DNA of 64,000 bases from IMG/VR virus record IMGVR_UViG_3300042350_004191, positions 124,001 through 188,000 of that record, one strand, 5' to 3'. Positions within the stretch are counted from its first letter, which is position 1. Every line of letters starts with the position of its first letter. Source of the DNA: a virus. Both the position numbers and the translations under genes were made by a program. The notes under the pieces are model-generated. The model was not told the DNA's origin, made no database searches, and worked only from the letters and a program-made list of their open reading frames with translations. Positions 1 through 8,618 of this stretch are shown piece after piece.

Positions 1-3000
1 CGCTGGCAAACAGATCTTTCGGTATTAATTCAAATACATCCAACATATCTAGTAATTCTGTTGGGATTTATACTACAAATACAAATGTAAACCTTAGTTC
101 ATTCGCAGTCGGTGGTCGGAATAATACTGTGGTGAATAATTCTTTTGGTTTGAATTCTTTAAATTCAAACATATCTGGTAATTCTGTAGGGATAAATGTA
201 AATTCATCTAATTTACTATTGAGTTCATTAGGTATAAACTCTTTAAACAGTTCTATAACTTCAGGCTTTGCTCACAATTCAATTAGCGTACAATCCATAA
301 GCTCTATAGCATTAAACACGACAAATTCTCAATTGAGCAGTTCTGTTATTGTAATAGGTAACAATAATGCAGTGAACAATTCAGTATTGTTTAATGGTAA
401 TAACAATCTTACACAGGACAATTCGGTTGCGATTTCTTCTAATTCAAACAATCTAAGTGCAAATGCATTTTCTACATTATCAAATACTGTAACAGCAAGA
501 AGAAATGCTACTGTTTTTAATTCTACAAACAGCGTAGTATCTTCGAATGCAATACAAATAAATGGTATTAATAACAATGTTGATAATAATAGTATTTCTA
601 TTTTAGGAAGCACAAATACTATAACCTTAACCTCTGTTGGTATTGTTTCTGATGTTAGTAGAATCATTAACAACTCAACAAACATTAACAGTTTAAGAAA
701 TATTGTTTCTGCAAGATCTGTTTCAATAAACACAGGTTCTACAACTTTGATAGATAAAGGAATTGCAATCGGTTCTTTAAATTCAAACGTATCTACTGGT
801 TCTATAAGTTTTAATAGTAATAGCGTAATTTTACAATTAAGTGGTATAGATATATCTGGACGCAGTAATACTGTCCAAAATAGATCCACAAATATAAACG
901 GAAGTAATAACACGGTCCAAAATGACAGTGCTACATTTAATACTATAAACAGTACAGCCTCTGCAAATTCACTAATCTTTGGTGGTGGCTTAAACAGATC
1001 AGTTATCAATTCACTTGTAATGAATTCAAGTGGTAGTAGAGCATCTGATGGTAGTTCTGTCATAGGTGGAAGATCTACTACCGCAAATTTAAGTTCTGCT
1101 GCAATTAATACATTCAATTCTCAAATAAATGGCATTAACTCTTTAGTTTTGGGTGGTAGTGGTCATAATTTTAGATCAGGAAATTCTGTATATTTAGGCG
1201 GTAAAGATAACGAAGCTGCTTCTACATACGGAGGAACTACCATTGGTGATAAATCTATAATTTTAGGTGGTGAAAAGGTTAGAATAGGATCTAATAGTAT
1301 TGCAGTTGGAGGACTAAACAACAATTTACAAAATGGTTCTATTACACTCGGTGGTAGTGGAAATGATACAGCATCTTTCAGTAATGTTGTTATTATAGGA
1401 AGAAACAACGTGACAGCAAACAGGGGTGACATAGTTTATCTTCCTGAAATTAATGCTTTGGGTAACTTAACAATCACAGGTAACGTATCCGCTTCTGGTA
1501 CATTTACAAATGTCAGTACTACCACAGGCACAGTTTCTTCTTTGGAATTAAATAACCTTTTATATCCTTTACATACTCTGGTTGTTAATCAAAACACACA
1601 AGCAGGAAATACTTTTGAAACTGCATTGTTTAGTTTTTACAACAACCCAAGAATGTCTGTTAACAACACTGGCGTTGCAATTAATACATTTGAAAGAACA
1701 ACCAATCCAAATCAAGCATTAACTGTTAAAGGTAATGTGTCTGCATCTGGAGGAATGAACCTTGAAGGAACATTAAATTTGGGTTTTGATACAAACTTGT
1801 ATCGTTCTGATACCAATGTTCTCAAAACAGATGACAATTTAAATGTTGGAATATTAGCAACAGGAAACACAGACAACGTAATAACACACAGTTCAAATAC
1901 ATTACAACAAAGAAATATAAATCCTAGAGCATGGGATACTACAGCGACTTTCTTGAGTGGTAGTCCAACAGTAAATCGTGTTGTTAAACTCACAAATACA
2001 AACACAATAGGTGATACTATTATTACAGATACAGGAACTAATGTCGGTATCAATACAACTACACCTAATGAAAGATTAACAGTTGTTGGTAATATAAGTT
2101 CTAATGCAGCTTTACAGTTGTCCGAAGGTACAACACAAAGTAATGGTATACAATTTGGAACAGATACAAATATATATCGCTCTACTACCAATTTATTAAA
2201 AACTGATGACAGTTTAGAGGTTACATTAAACTTAAGAGTCAGCGGTGATACAATTTTGGGTGACACTAATAACGACACTTTAACTGTACTTGCTGCACCT
2301 ATCAATTTAACCAATGCAACAACAAATACAAAAGCTTTGATATTTGGAACAGACACGAACCTTTACAGACCAAACGCTGATTTGCTCAAAACTGACGATA
2401 GTTTAGAAGTTACATTAAATTTAAGAGTAAGTGGTAATACAATTTTAGGCGATACTAATGATGATACAGTAACAATTTTAGCTGGTCCAATTAATTTGAC
2501 TAATGCAACTCAAGCATCTGATGCTTTAATTTTTGGAACTGATACGAATCTTTATCGTTCAACAACCGACACCTTAAGAACAGATGATAATTTTGTTATA
2601 GGAACATTAACAACAAATACAAACGGTAATAGTATAATAGTTGAAAACTCTGGAAAATTAGAAAAAAGAACAGTAAATCCAGATATTTGGGATACTAATG
2701 CAAATTTTGTAAGTGCTGTTTCTTTAAATTCTTTTATTCAAAATCGTGTATTAAAAGCAGATAATGCTGCTGGTATTACAAACAGTATTATTACAGATAA
2801 TGGAACTAGAATAGGAATCAATACTGCTGTTCCTTCTGGGACGTTTCATGTTTCTGGTAATACGCCTACTGGTGGTAGTAGTATTTGGGTATCTGGTCAG
2901 ATTCCCCATCTTACAATAAGTGAGTCAGACGCATCAACCGATAATAAAAATTGGGATATTACAACAGATATTGAAAATATTTATTTTAGAGCAGTAAATG

Positions 3001-5384
3001 ATGCTTATAACGCAGCAAACAATTATTTAATCGCTAATAGAACAGGCATTAATATTGATAGTGTTGTATTTCCTAATGGTAATATTGGTATAGGGACAGG
3101 TACAGGTACGCCTAACGAAAAATTAACAGTCATTGGATATATAAGTGCTAGTAGACCAAGTGGTGGAATAGGAAATATGGCCTTTGTCAATCCATATGAG
3201 GCTGGTGTTTCATTTATAAACACAACCACAAATCAACAATGGGACATTTTAAATAGTGCTCCATCCTCTCCTTTATTGGGAGGAACCTTGGCTTTTTATA
3301 ATAGGAATTTACCAGCTTCTGTGATGACTCTTTCTGGATTTAATGTTGGTATAGGGACATCATCACCAAATGAAAGATTAACAGTTAATGGAAATATAAG
3401 TGCTAATGGTGGTTTATACTTAAATTCAAACAATACTGATGCCACAGGAATTCGTTTTGGATCAGATGCTAACTTATATCGTTCCAATACAAACACATTA
3501 CAAACCGATGATACGTTTGTTATAGGTCAAAGTGCAGTTATACTCGGTACATTTTTACAAAATGCAAATACATCAAATGCTGTAGCAGTTAGAGATACCA
3601 ATACAGGCACATTAGTTGGTAAAACTATAAATTCCAGAATGTGGGACACTAATGCTACTTTCTTAAGTGCGGATTCTAGTCCAACATTAAATTCTGTACA
3701 AAAATATACGGGTCCTAATAGTCTAGGTGATACGGCTATTATAGACGATGGTTCTAATATATTTCTTAATAATAATACAATAGTTGATGATAGGCTTTTT
3801 ACAATACAAGACGATGCCTTTCCACAAATCCAATTACAAGATAGAACATATGTAAGCAACTTACCTACCAACAGATGGGCAATGTGGGTTAATATGGCAG
3901 ATATTAATAGCGGTCTTAATAAACCACTAATAATAGGGCCGTTGAATCAAGCTGGTTCTGGTAATGGATTATTAACATTAACTAGACCGTCTAGTACTAC
4001 AAATGCAATCGGTAGCGTTGGTATAGGTACGTTTGGACCATTAGCAACATTAGATGTCAATGGTACTGTGAGGGTTGGTACATTAAATATCGGCACAACA
4101 AATAACGTAGTAACACATAATAGCAATATTCTTCAAACAAGAAATATCAATCCTAGAGCATGGGATACTACTGCAAGTTTCTTGAGCGGTTCTGTTACTA
4201 ACAACACAATCCTTAAAGGTTCTGGACCAAATGCTGCTCAAAACAGTAATATTACTGACAGTGGAACAACTGTAAGTGTTGCAGGAAACGAATTTGAACT
4301 TAAAAAAGCTTCTGGAGCAGTCAACTTTAGATTATTTAATGGGACCACAAACAACTGGCTTATTGACCATAATACAACTGCTGGTGTATTAAATTTTGCA
4401 TATGGTGCAGGTGGTTCTAATACTAATAGACTTATATTAGATGCTACTAACCAACTTGTTAATGTACCTAATCGTTTACTGGTTAATGGTGCTGCTAATA
4501 ACGGGTCTTATAGTGCTATTGTAAATGGTAATATTCTAGCAGAAGATGCAGATGTTTTTGGTAATAATATATATGCAAGAACACTAACAAATACCATTAG
4601 TAGTCAGGTTGGATTAATAGCTGGTACTACTAATGCGGCGGGTTACATTGCATGGAACAGGCCAGATGGTCAAAGAATGGCATACATGGGTTGGAACACA
4701 AGTGGTAAAAATAATTTACATTTACAATTAGAGCGCACTGCATCATTTTATATTGGTGGTGGTAAAGTGGGTATCAATACATCTCATGAGAATTTACCAT
4801 CTAACCTTACCGTAAATGGGACGGTATCGGCTACGCAGTTTTATGGTGAAGGTGTAGTTCCTGTTGGAATGATTATGGCATACACTGCCACAACAGCCCC
4901 TGATGGATGGTTACACTGTAATGGTGAAACTATTCCCGCAACCGGAACTTCTATTCAAAATGTGGCTGTTACTAAATTACAAGCATTAAGAGCACATTTA
5001 TCAACTAGATTTGGTGTTGCTGGTCAATTGCCAGACCTTCGTGGTGAATTTATAAGAGGATGGTCAAGTACTAGAACAGGTGTTGGAGACGATAGTAGAG
5101 TATTTGGATCCGCACAAAGTGATGCTATAAGGAATATTTCAGGTTCTTTTGGTGGTGTAAATGGTGGAGCTAGTGTTGCTTATCAATGGGGATTTAGGCC
5201 CGGATCAGGTACTGGTCCATTTTCTGTACCTTATTCAAGAGGTGAATATAACAAATACAACGGTCTGTATTATCCAGCCGCTGGTGTAGCAGATTCAGTT
5301 TTCTTTAATGCTGCTCTTCAAGTTCCTACTGCTGCTGATAACCGTCCTAGAAACATAGCATTAATGTATTGTATTAAATACTAA
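1..5384 (+). CDS. Giant repetitive tail fibre/adhesin with C-terminal collar domain (5' end outside window)
   Basis: The frame is open from base 3, upstream of a GTG at 129, so the gene continues beyond the left edge; at least 1793 residues are visible. Roughly the first 450 residues are Asn/Ser-rich and built from short repeats of the type N-S-hydrophobic-x-hydrophobic-G-x-x-N, resembling the YadA-like beta-roll head of trimeric adhesins. The middle holds longer repeated modules with a recurring N-P-R-x-W-D-T motif and G-T-D-T-N-L-Y-R motifs, including a tandem duplication. The last ~170 residues (from about base 4860) look like a phage tail-collar domain: A-P-D-G-W-L-x-C-N-G-E, then L-P-D-L-R-G-E-F-I-R-G-W and a C-terminal N-I-A-L-M-Y-C-I-K-Y. 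Likely a distal receptor-binding fibre. The fold and trimeric state are inferred. Confidence 0.85.
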   Translation, partial: LANRSFGINSNTSNISSNSVGIYTTNTNVNLSSFAVGGRNNTVVNNSFGLNSLNSNISGNSVGINVNSSNLLLSSLGINSLNSSITSGFAHNSISVQSISSIALNTTNSQLSSSVIVIGNNNAVNNSVLFNGNNNLTQDNSVAISSNSNNLSANAFSTLSNTVTARRNATVFNSTNSVVSSNAIQINGINNNVDNNSISILGSTNTITLTSVGIVSDVSRIINNSTNINSLRNIVSARSVSINTGSTTLIDKGIAIGSLNSNVSTGSISFNSNSVILQLSGIDISGRSNTVQNRSTNINGSNNTVQNDSATFNTINSTASANSLIFGGGLNRSVINSLVMNSSGSRASDGSSVIGGRSTTANLSSAAINTFNSQINGINSLVLGGSGHNFRSGNSVYLGGKDNEAASTYGGTTIGDKSIILGGEKVRIGSNSIAVGGLNNNLQNGSITLGGSGNDTASFSNVVIIGRNNVTANRGDIVYLPEINALGNLTITGNVSASGTFTNVSTTTGTVSSLELNNLLYPLHTLVVNQNTQAGNTFETALFSFYNNPRMSVNNTGVAINTFERTTNPNQALTVKGNVSASGGMNLEGTLNLGFDTNLYRSDTNVLKTDDNLNVGILATGNTDNVITHSSNTLQQRNINPRAWDTTATFLSGSPTVNRVVKLTNTNTIGDTIITDTGTNVGINTTTPNERLTVVGNISSNAALQLSEGTTQSNGIQFGTDTNIYRSTTNLLKTDDSLEVTLNLRVSGDTILGDTNNDTLTVLAAPINLTNATTNTKALIFGTDTNLYRPNADLLKTDDSLEVTLNLRVSGNTILGDTNDDTVTILAGPINLTNATQASDALIFGTDTNLYRSTTDTLRTDDNFVIGTLTTNTNGNSIIVENSGKLEKRTVNPDIWDTNANFVSAVSLNSFIQNRVLKADNAAGITNSIITDNGTRIGINTAVPSGTFHVSGNTPTGGSSIWVSGQIPHLTISESDASTDNKNWDITTDIENIYFRAVNDAYNAANNYLIANRTGINIDSVVFPNGNIGIGTGTGTPNEKLTVIGYISASRPSGGIGNMAFVNPYEAGVSFINTTTNQQWDILNSAPSSPLLGGTLAFYNRNLPASVMTLSGFNVGIGTSSPNERLTVNGNISANGGLYLNSNNTDATGIRFGSDANLYRSNTNTLQTDDTFVIGQSAVILGTFLQNANTSNAVAVRDTNTGTLVGKTINSRMWDTNATFLSADSSPTLNSVQKYTGPNSLGDTAIIDDGSNIFLNNNTIVDDRLFTIQDDAFPQIQLQDRTYVSNLPTNRWAMWVNMADINSGLNKPLIIGPLNQAGSGNGLLTLTRPSSTTNAIGSVGIGTFGPLATLDVNGTVRVGTLNIGTTNNVVTHNSNILQTRNINPRAWDTTASFLSGSVTNNTILKGSGPNAAQNSNITDSGTTVSVAGNEFELKKASGAVNFRLFNGTTNNWLIDHNTTAGVLNFAYGAGGSNTNRLILDATNQLVNVPNRLLVNGAANNGSYSAIVNGNILAEDADVFGNNIYARTLTNTISSQVGLIAGTTNAAGYIAWNRPDGQRMAYMGWNTSGKNNLHLQLERTASFYIGGGKVGINTSHENLPSNLTVNGTVSATQFYGEGVVPVGMIMAYTATTAPDGWLHCNGETIPATGTSIQNVAVTKLQALRAHLSTRFGVAGQLPDLRGEFIRGWSSTRTGVGDDSRVFGSAQSDAIRNISGSFGGVNGGASVAYQWGFRPGSGTGPFSVPYSRGEYNKYNGLYYPAAGVADSVFFNAALQVPTAADNRPRNIALMYCIKY
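2157..2534 (+). repeat. Tandem 189-bp (63-residue) module duplication in the tail fibre gene
   Basis: The codon for the Gly of the G-T-D-T-N-x-Y-R motif occurs at 2157, 2346 and 2535, giving two complete 189-bp units and the start of a third. Both units encode L-K-T-D-D-S-L-E-V, then T-L-N-L-R-V-S-G, then I-L-G-D-T-N, then P-I-N-L-T-N-A-T in the same order. The DNA copies have diverged at many positions but the protein is nearly the same, so the duplication is not recent or has been under selection. Confidence 0.9.
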
Positions 5385-5407
5385 TTTATTGATTATTTAA
5401 AATATTG

Positions 5408-5415
5408 TTTAAATA
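5408..5415 (+). promoter_or_regulatory. Late promoter-like box TTTAAATA before the 51-residue gene
   Basis: TTTAAATA differs at one base from the T4 late consensus TATAAATA and lies exactly 5 nt before the ATG at 5421. That spacing would place the transcription start on the start codon. There is no Shine-Dalgarno sequence. Confidence 0.45.
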
Positions 5416-5420
5416 CACAT

Positions 5421-5576
5421 ATGGAATCAAATGATCAAAAAATAGATAAAGATCATGCAGAGATTTTAATTGCTCGTTTACAAGCTCAAAGAAATGATGC
5501 TTTAAATCAGGTTGTTACTCTAGAAACAGAACTTATAAAAGCCCAAAAGCTTATAGGAGAATTGCAAAAAAAATAA
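5421..5576 (+). CDS. Small coiled-coil protein, 51 residues
   Basis: Begins M-E-S-N-D-Q-K-I and ends L-Q-K-K before TAA. Nearly the whole length is a predicted amphipathic helix with heptad-spaced Leu/Ile/Val (I-L-I-A-R-L-Q-A, V-V-T-L-E-T-E-L-I-K-A). It has no signal peptide or membrane segment. It lies between the tail fibre and the lysis-type genes and has its own late-type box 5 nt before the ATG. It could be a small fibre-assembly chaperone or a regulatory coiled coil; nothing in the sequence decides this. That it is a gene is supported by the promoter position and clean coding content. Confidence 0.6.
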   Translation: MESNDQKIDKDHAEILIARLQAQRNDALNQVVTLETELIKAQKLIGELQKK

Positions 5577-5583
5577 AATATCC

Positions 5584-5608
5584 ATAGGTATTTCAGATAA
5601 ATACCTAT
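5584..5608 (+). promoter_or_regulatory. Late promoter GATAAATA embedded in a perfect 10-bp inverted repeat
   Basis: ATAGGTATTT (5584-5593) is followed by a 5-nt loop and its exact complement AAATACCTAT (5599-5608), which abuts the ATG at 5609. The late box GATAAATA lies at 5596-5603, inside the repeat, 5 nt before the ATG. On DNA it could mark a symmetric binding site. As RNA from an upstream start it would form a hairpin next to the start codon; transcripts starting at this box would not contain it. Confidence 0.6.
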
Positions 5609-5878
5609 ATGAATAAATTGTTGTTTTTGACTGTTTTTTTGACTGGTTGTGTTTGTTTAAATCCAGAACACAAAAAAAGTGCTCCTCCTATTGCCAGTAC
5701 AGGTGAGGTTATTGAGTCTTTAGAAAAAACCAAAACTGAATTAGAGAAAGCTGGCGAATCTAATACTATTGTCGGTGACAAAGTAGAAAAAGCATTAACT
5801 TTGGCTGAAAGACTTGAAAATCTTTTAGAACAAATTGAAGAGACAAACTCTAAAATTGTAAAGGAACCAATTAAATGA
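5609..5878 (+). CDS. Small lipoprotein of the lysis-type cassette
   Basis: The first 13 residues form a lipoprotein signal peptide ending in the lipobox L-T-G-C, with Cys14 as the lipidated residue after cleavage by signal peptidase II. The mature part of about 75 residues is a charged helix (E-S-L-E-K-T-K-T-E-L-E-K, then A-E-R-L-E-N-L-L-E-Q-I) likely to be a coiled coil. The gene overlaps the next one by 4 nt (ATGA) and lies three genes before the endolysin. Position and topology would fit an outer-membrane spanin subunit, but it lacks the Pro-rich character of Rz1, so this role is only a suggestion. Confidence 0.7.
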   Translation: MNKLLFLTVFLTGCVCLNPEHKKSAPPIASTGEVIESLEKTKTELEKAGESNTIVGDKVEKALTLAERLENLLEQIEETNSKIVKEPIK

Positions 5879-6390
5879 AAAAAATAATTCCATTAATTAT
5901 ATTATTAACATTAAGCACTACAAGTTTCGGTCAATTTTGGAAACCAAAACCAAAAGCTACACCAAAGCCTACTCCTGTAGTTGTTGAAAAAACAAAAACG
6001 CCTGTTCAAGATGCTAAATTAATTGTCAAAGAATTAAAAAATGAATTAAATTTAGCAAAAACAGAAAATACAAAGTTAAAAGAAAATTTAACAAAAGCAA
6101 AATCTGATTTAAATAACAGTTTTGTTCAAATTGACAAACTTAAAAAAGACATTGATACATTAAAAGAATGGGGTGTTGTCCAACAAGCAGAAGCTCAAAA
6201 GTGGCTACAAAAATATACCGATGCAGTTAAAAGATATCATAGATTAAAGTTAATCGCTGCAATCATAGCCGCTGCTGGTGGTGTATTATTGGGTTTACAG
6301 TTTATGAACATGGTTCCTCCACCATATAATTTATTAGTACCTATCGGTGGTGCTAGTTTATTTGCAATATTAGTCTGGTTATTTTTATAA
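5875..6390 (+). CDS. Exported coiled-coil protein with C-terminal membrane segments
   Basis: Residues 1-19 look like a cleavable signal peptide or N-terminal anchor ending S-F-G-Q. A Lys/Pro-rich linker (about 20-40) follows, then a long coiled coil (about 45-120) with regular Leu spacing. The C-terminal 45 residues contain two hydrophobic stretches (about 123-143 and 150-171). An AAAGG sequence precedes the start at suitable spacing. The gene sits between a lipoprotein and a two-helix membrane protein just before the endolysin, so it may belong to an envelope-disrupting complex (i-spanin-like). No family was recognised. Confidence 0.6.
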   Translation: MKKIIPLIILLTLSTTSFGQFWKPKPKATPKPTPVVVEKTKTPVQDAKLIVKELKNELNLAKTENTKLKENLTKAKSDLNNSFVQIDKLKKDIDTLKEWGVVQQAEAQKWLQKYTDAVKRYHRLKLIAAIIAAAGGVLLGLQFMNMVPPPYNLLVPIGGASLFAILVWLFL

Positions 6391-6391
6391 A

Positions 6392-6868
6392 ATGATAGCA
6401 GGAATTAATAATGCAATAAAAAGTGCCTTGGCTTTTTTAAGTAGTACAAAAGCTCCTCCTAATGCATCTATAGAATTAAGAGATGCAATGAAAAGAGAAA
6501 ATCATTTTGCTTCTAAAAAGTTTTTTATCGCAGTTACTTCTTTTGTAGGTCTTCTTTTATTTTATTTTAGTAGTGTAGTAATACTATTTTTCTTGCCACC
6601 GGATAATAATGGTGTGGTTTCAGGTTATATAACAATTTTCACTAAAACTATTGAGGTATTGGCAATTATAATTGCTGCATATTTGGGTGTACAGGCTGCT
6701 GTTGATTTGAAATATAATAGTTCATCAAATCAAACTTTCGAATCTATTAAAAGTGTAGAACAAATAGATGAAAAAATTATAACTGAACAGACAATCAAGT
6801 ATGCTGAAGTTTACAAAAACGATCCTTCATATGCCCCTATTGAATGGGCAATGAAATATGATGAATAA
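6392..6868 (+). CDS. Two-helix membrane protein, holin candidate
   Basis: 158 residues. After a polar N-terminus there are two hydrophobic segments, about 47-72 and 84-108, then a charged C-terminal tail of about 50 residues. It starts 1 nt after the previous stop and overlaps the endolysin start by 11 nt. A small multi-helix membrane protein directly before an endolysin suggests a holin, but the sequence has no diagnostic motif, and an anti-holin or structural membrane protein is possible. Confidence 0.5.
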   Translation: MIAGINNAIKSALAFLSSTKAPPNASIELRDAMKRENHFASKKFFIAVTSFVGLLLFYFSSVVILFFLPPDNNGVVSGYITIFTKTIEVLAIIIAAYLGVQAAVDLKYNSSSNQTFESIKSVEQIDEKIITEQTIKYAEVYKNDPSYAPIEWAMKYDE

Positions 6869-7568
6869 TATGAAAGAATCATTAAAAAAAGGAAGTTTTG
6901 GAGAAGAAGTAAAACAATGGCAACTTTTTTTACAAAGTGCAGGTTATAAAATACCTTATGTTGATGGTGCTTTTGGTCCTACAACAGAAAGAGAAACATT
7001 AAAGTTTCAAACAGCTAATGGTTTAAAACCTGATGGTGTTGTTGGACCCAAAACATGGAAGTTTGTCACTACAGTCAGTAATAATACACCTTTATCTCAG
7101 AAGTGGCCCAAACAAAATTATACTTCTATGGTTAATTTTTATGGTCCAGTTGGAGAAAACCAAACAAAAATTAATTTACCTTATAAATTAAAAATTGCAT
7201 GGGACAAAGGAACGACATTAAACAAAATTACTTGTCATCAAAAAGTTGCTAAGTCTCTTTATACTATTTTCGAGAATACATTAAACACTTATGGTGAGAA
7301 AGAGATTGCCAGATTAAAACTTGATGTATTTGGTGGCTGTTTAAATGTTCGTAAAATGCGCGGAGGCTCTGCGTGGTCTATTCATTCTTGGGGTGCTGCT
7401 ATAGATTTAGATCCAGACAACAATCAACTTAAATGGACCAAAGATAAAGCTACATTTGGTAAAAAAGAATATGTTCCTTTTTGGGAAATTGTTGAAAAAG
7501 AAGGCTGGATTAGTTTGGGTAGAGAACGTAATTATGACTGGATGCATTTCCAAGCAGCATTACTATAA
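6858..7568 (+). CDS. Endolysin: peptidoglycan-binding domain plus M15 peptidase
   Basis: 236 residues. Residues about 8-68 form a PG_binding_1 domain (L-K-K-G-S-F-G-E-E-V, then D-G-A-F-G-P-T-T, then D-G-V-V-G-P-K-T-W). The C-terminal half is an M15-type L-Ala-D-Glu or D,D-peptidase: S-I-H-S-W-G-A-A-I-D-L-D supplies zinc ligands His176 and Asp183, and D-W-M-H-F-Q supplies His230. There is no signal peptide, so release needs a holin. Met codons at 6858, 6861 and 6870 are all possible starts; the first is given. It is the best-supported member of the lysis cassette. Confidence 0.9.
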   Translation: MMNNMKESLKKGSFGEEVKQWQLFLQSAGYKIPYVDGAFGPTTERETLKFQTANGLKPDGVVGPKTWKFVTTVSNNTPLSQKWPKQNYTSMVNFYGPVGENQTKINLPYKLKIAWDKGTTLNKITCHQKVAKSLYTIFENTLNTYGEKEIARLKLDVFGGCLNVRKMRGGSAWSIHSWGAAIDLDPDNNQLKWTKDKATFGKKEYVPFWEIVEKEGWISLGRERNYDWMHFQAALL

Positions 7569-7874
7569 ATGAAGGACGATTTAGACAGAATTTATCAAAC
7601 ACATGTACAGGGCAAACAAACATTGCCTTTAGCTCATTTATCAAGTGGTCCAGAATTTGTTCCCCAATTTCAAAGAGATCCAGAAAGTCTTAAATTTGAG
7701 CAAAATTGTCTTTCACAATTAATTAATATATCAAAGGAGGACGATATTGAGAAAAATATTCAACCAGTTAACAATTCTCCCACAGAAACAATTAAGAGAT
7801 ATAGCTTTGAGGACGCTTTAAGAGAATTAAAAGAATTTGAAGATAATTTAAATAAGTTAAAATCTTCTTCTTAA
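7569..7874 (+). CDS. Hypothetical protein, 101 residues
   Basis: The ATG follows the endolysin stop codon directly. The protein is polar with no membrane segment; the C-terminal third (about 75-98) is a charged amphipathic helix. No motif was recognised. It is the last gene of the rightward lysis unit and faces the leftward unit ending at 7892; the 17-nt gap contains only a weak 5-bp hairpin. Confidence 0.55.
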   Translation: MKDDLDRIYQTHVQGKQTLPLAHLSSGPEFVPQFQRDPESLKFEQNCLSQLINISKEDDIEKNIQPVNNSPTETIKRYSFEDALRELKEFEDNLNKLKSSS

Positions 7875-7891
7875 ATTATAATCACCTTATA

Positions 7892-8353
7892 TTAATAAGT
7901 CAAATTATTTTTTTGTAAAAACTCAATTTCTTCACCGTTTAAGTCTATTGAGCGATAATTTAAGTATAAACCAATAGTAGTATTAAACTGTAAGTCTGTA
8001 AAATGTGTGTTTTTGTATAATTTTTTTATTATACTTTTAATTTTACCTGTAAACTTAATATAATTCTCGAATTTACAAGTAAAGACAGAGTTTACACATG
8101 GGTTATAAATTATAATACCCTTAGAAGATAATAATTTTTGAGCTTTCTTAAATAAGAAAACTTGTTCTTTGATTGAACTAATGAGATAATCTTCAAAATA
8201 ACTTATTTTATCGGGTATTTTAAAGTTTTCTGTTAAAAGACCCCATTCATCTATATATTTGAATAGGTTTTCTTCAATTACATTTGTGTAATTGTTTAAT
8301 TTAAAAATCAATAAACGATGTTTTACTGAATAAACTGCAAAATCATTGATCAT
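7892..8353 (-). CDS. Hypothetical protein, 153 residues
   Basis: Begins M-I-N-D-F-A-V-Y-S-V-K-H and overlaps the upstream zinc-ribbon gene by 11 nt, so it is the last gene of the leftward unit starting at 9361. Mixed hydrophobic/charged composition with no transmembrane segment, predicted alpha/beta. Two cysteines (in N-P-C-V-N and F-T-C-K-F) do not make a metal site. Not recognised. Confidence 0.55.
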   Translation of the reverse strand: MINDFAVYSVKHRLLIFKLNNYTNVIEENLFKYIDEWGLLTENFKIPDKISYFEDYLISSIKEQVFLFKKAQKLLSSKGIIIYNPCVNSVFTCKFENYIKFTGKIKSIIKKLYKNTHFTDLQFNTTIGLYLNYRSIDLNGEEIEFLQKNNLTY

Positions 8354-8618
8354 CAGAAGATATTATAACATCTTTTATAATATCTTCCAGCATAATATTT
8401 TCACTTTGTTCACTTAATCTATTGAGATATTCGGGTCCTCTAACATGTATTTTACCGTAGGGGTTAAATAAACAACCACTGCCTACAGATTTAGAACCAC
8501 AATAAATACAAACGGTAGGATCACCTGTATGGACATGAATTTTAGTAGGAGAAAATAAACATCCACTACCATAACTCCTTGAACCACAGTATATACATTC
8601 TGTTCTTTTATTGCTCAT
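8343..8618 (-). CDS. Tandem zinc-ribbon protein, 91 residues
   Basis: Contains two nearly identical units. Each reads C-I-Y-C-G-S-x-S-x-G-S-G-C-L-F-x-P and ends K-I-H-V; they begin near residues 8 and 36. Each unit offers Cys-x2-Cys, a third Cys and a His, enough for one zinc site per repeat. The remaining ~30 residues are an acidic helix. The gene overlaps both neighbours (11 nt each) between the resolvase-like gene and the 153-residue protein. A nucleic-acid or protein-binding role is plausible but unproven. Confidence 0.7.
   Translation of the reverse strand: MSNKRTECIYCGSRSYGSGCLFSPTKIHVHTGDPTVCIYCGSKSVGSGCLFNPYGKIHVRGPEYLNRLSEQSENIMLEDIIKDVIISSDDQ

Noticed and set aside
329-2356. Several leftward open frames inside the tail fibre gene
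   Set aside because: They are antisense shadows of a repetitive Asn/Ser/Thr-rich gene; their Leu/Val/Ile-rich translations follow from the complement of its codons, and no start signals exist.
2157-2534. Periodic repeats considered as a CRISPR array
   Set aside because: Units are long, diverged and coding in frame within the fibre gene; there are no short identical repeats with unique spacers.
7875-7891. Possible terminator between convergent genes
   Set aside because: Only a 5-bp AT stem (CTTAT/ATAAG) near this gap and no GC-rich stem; too weak to call.
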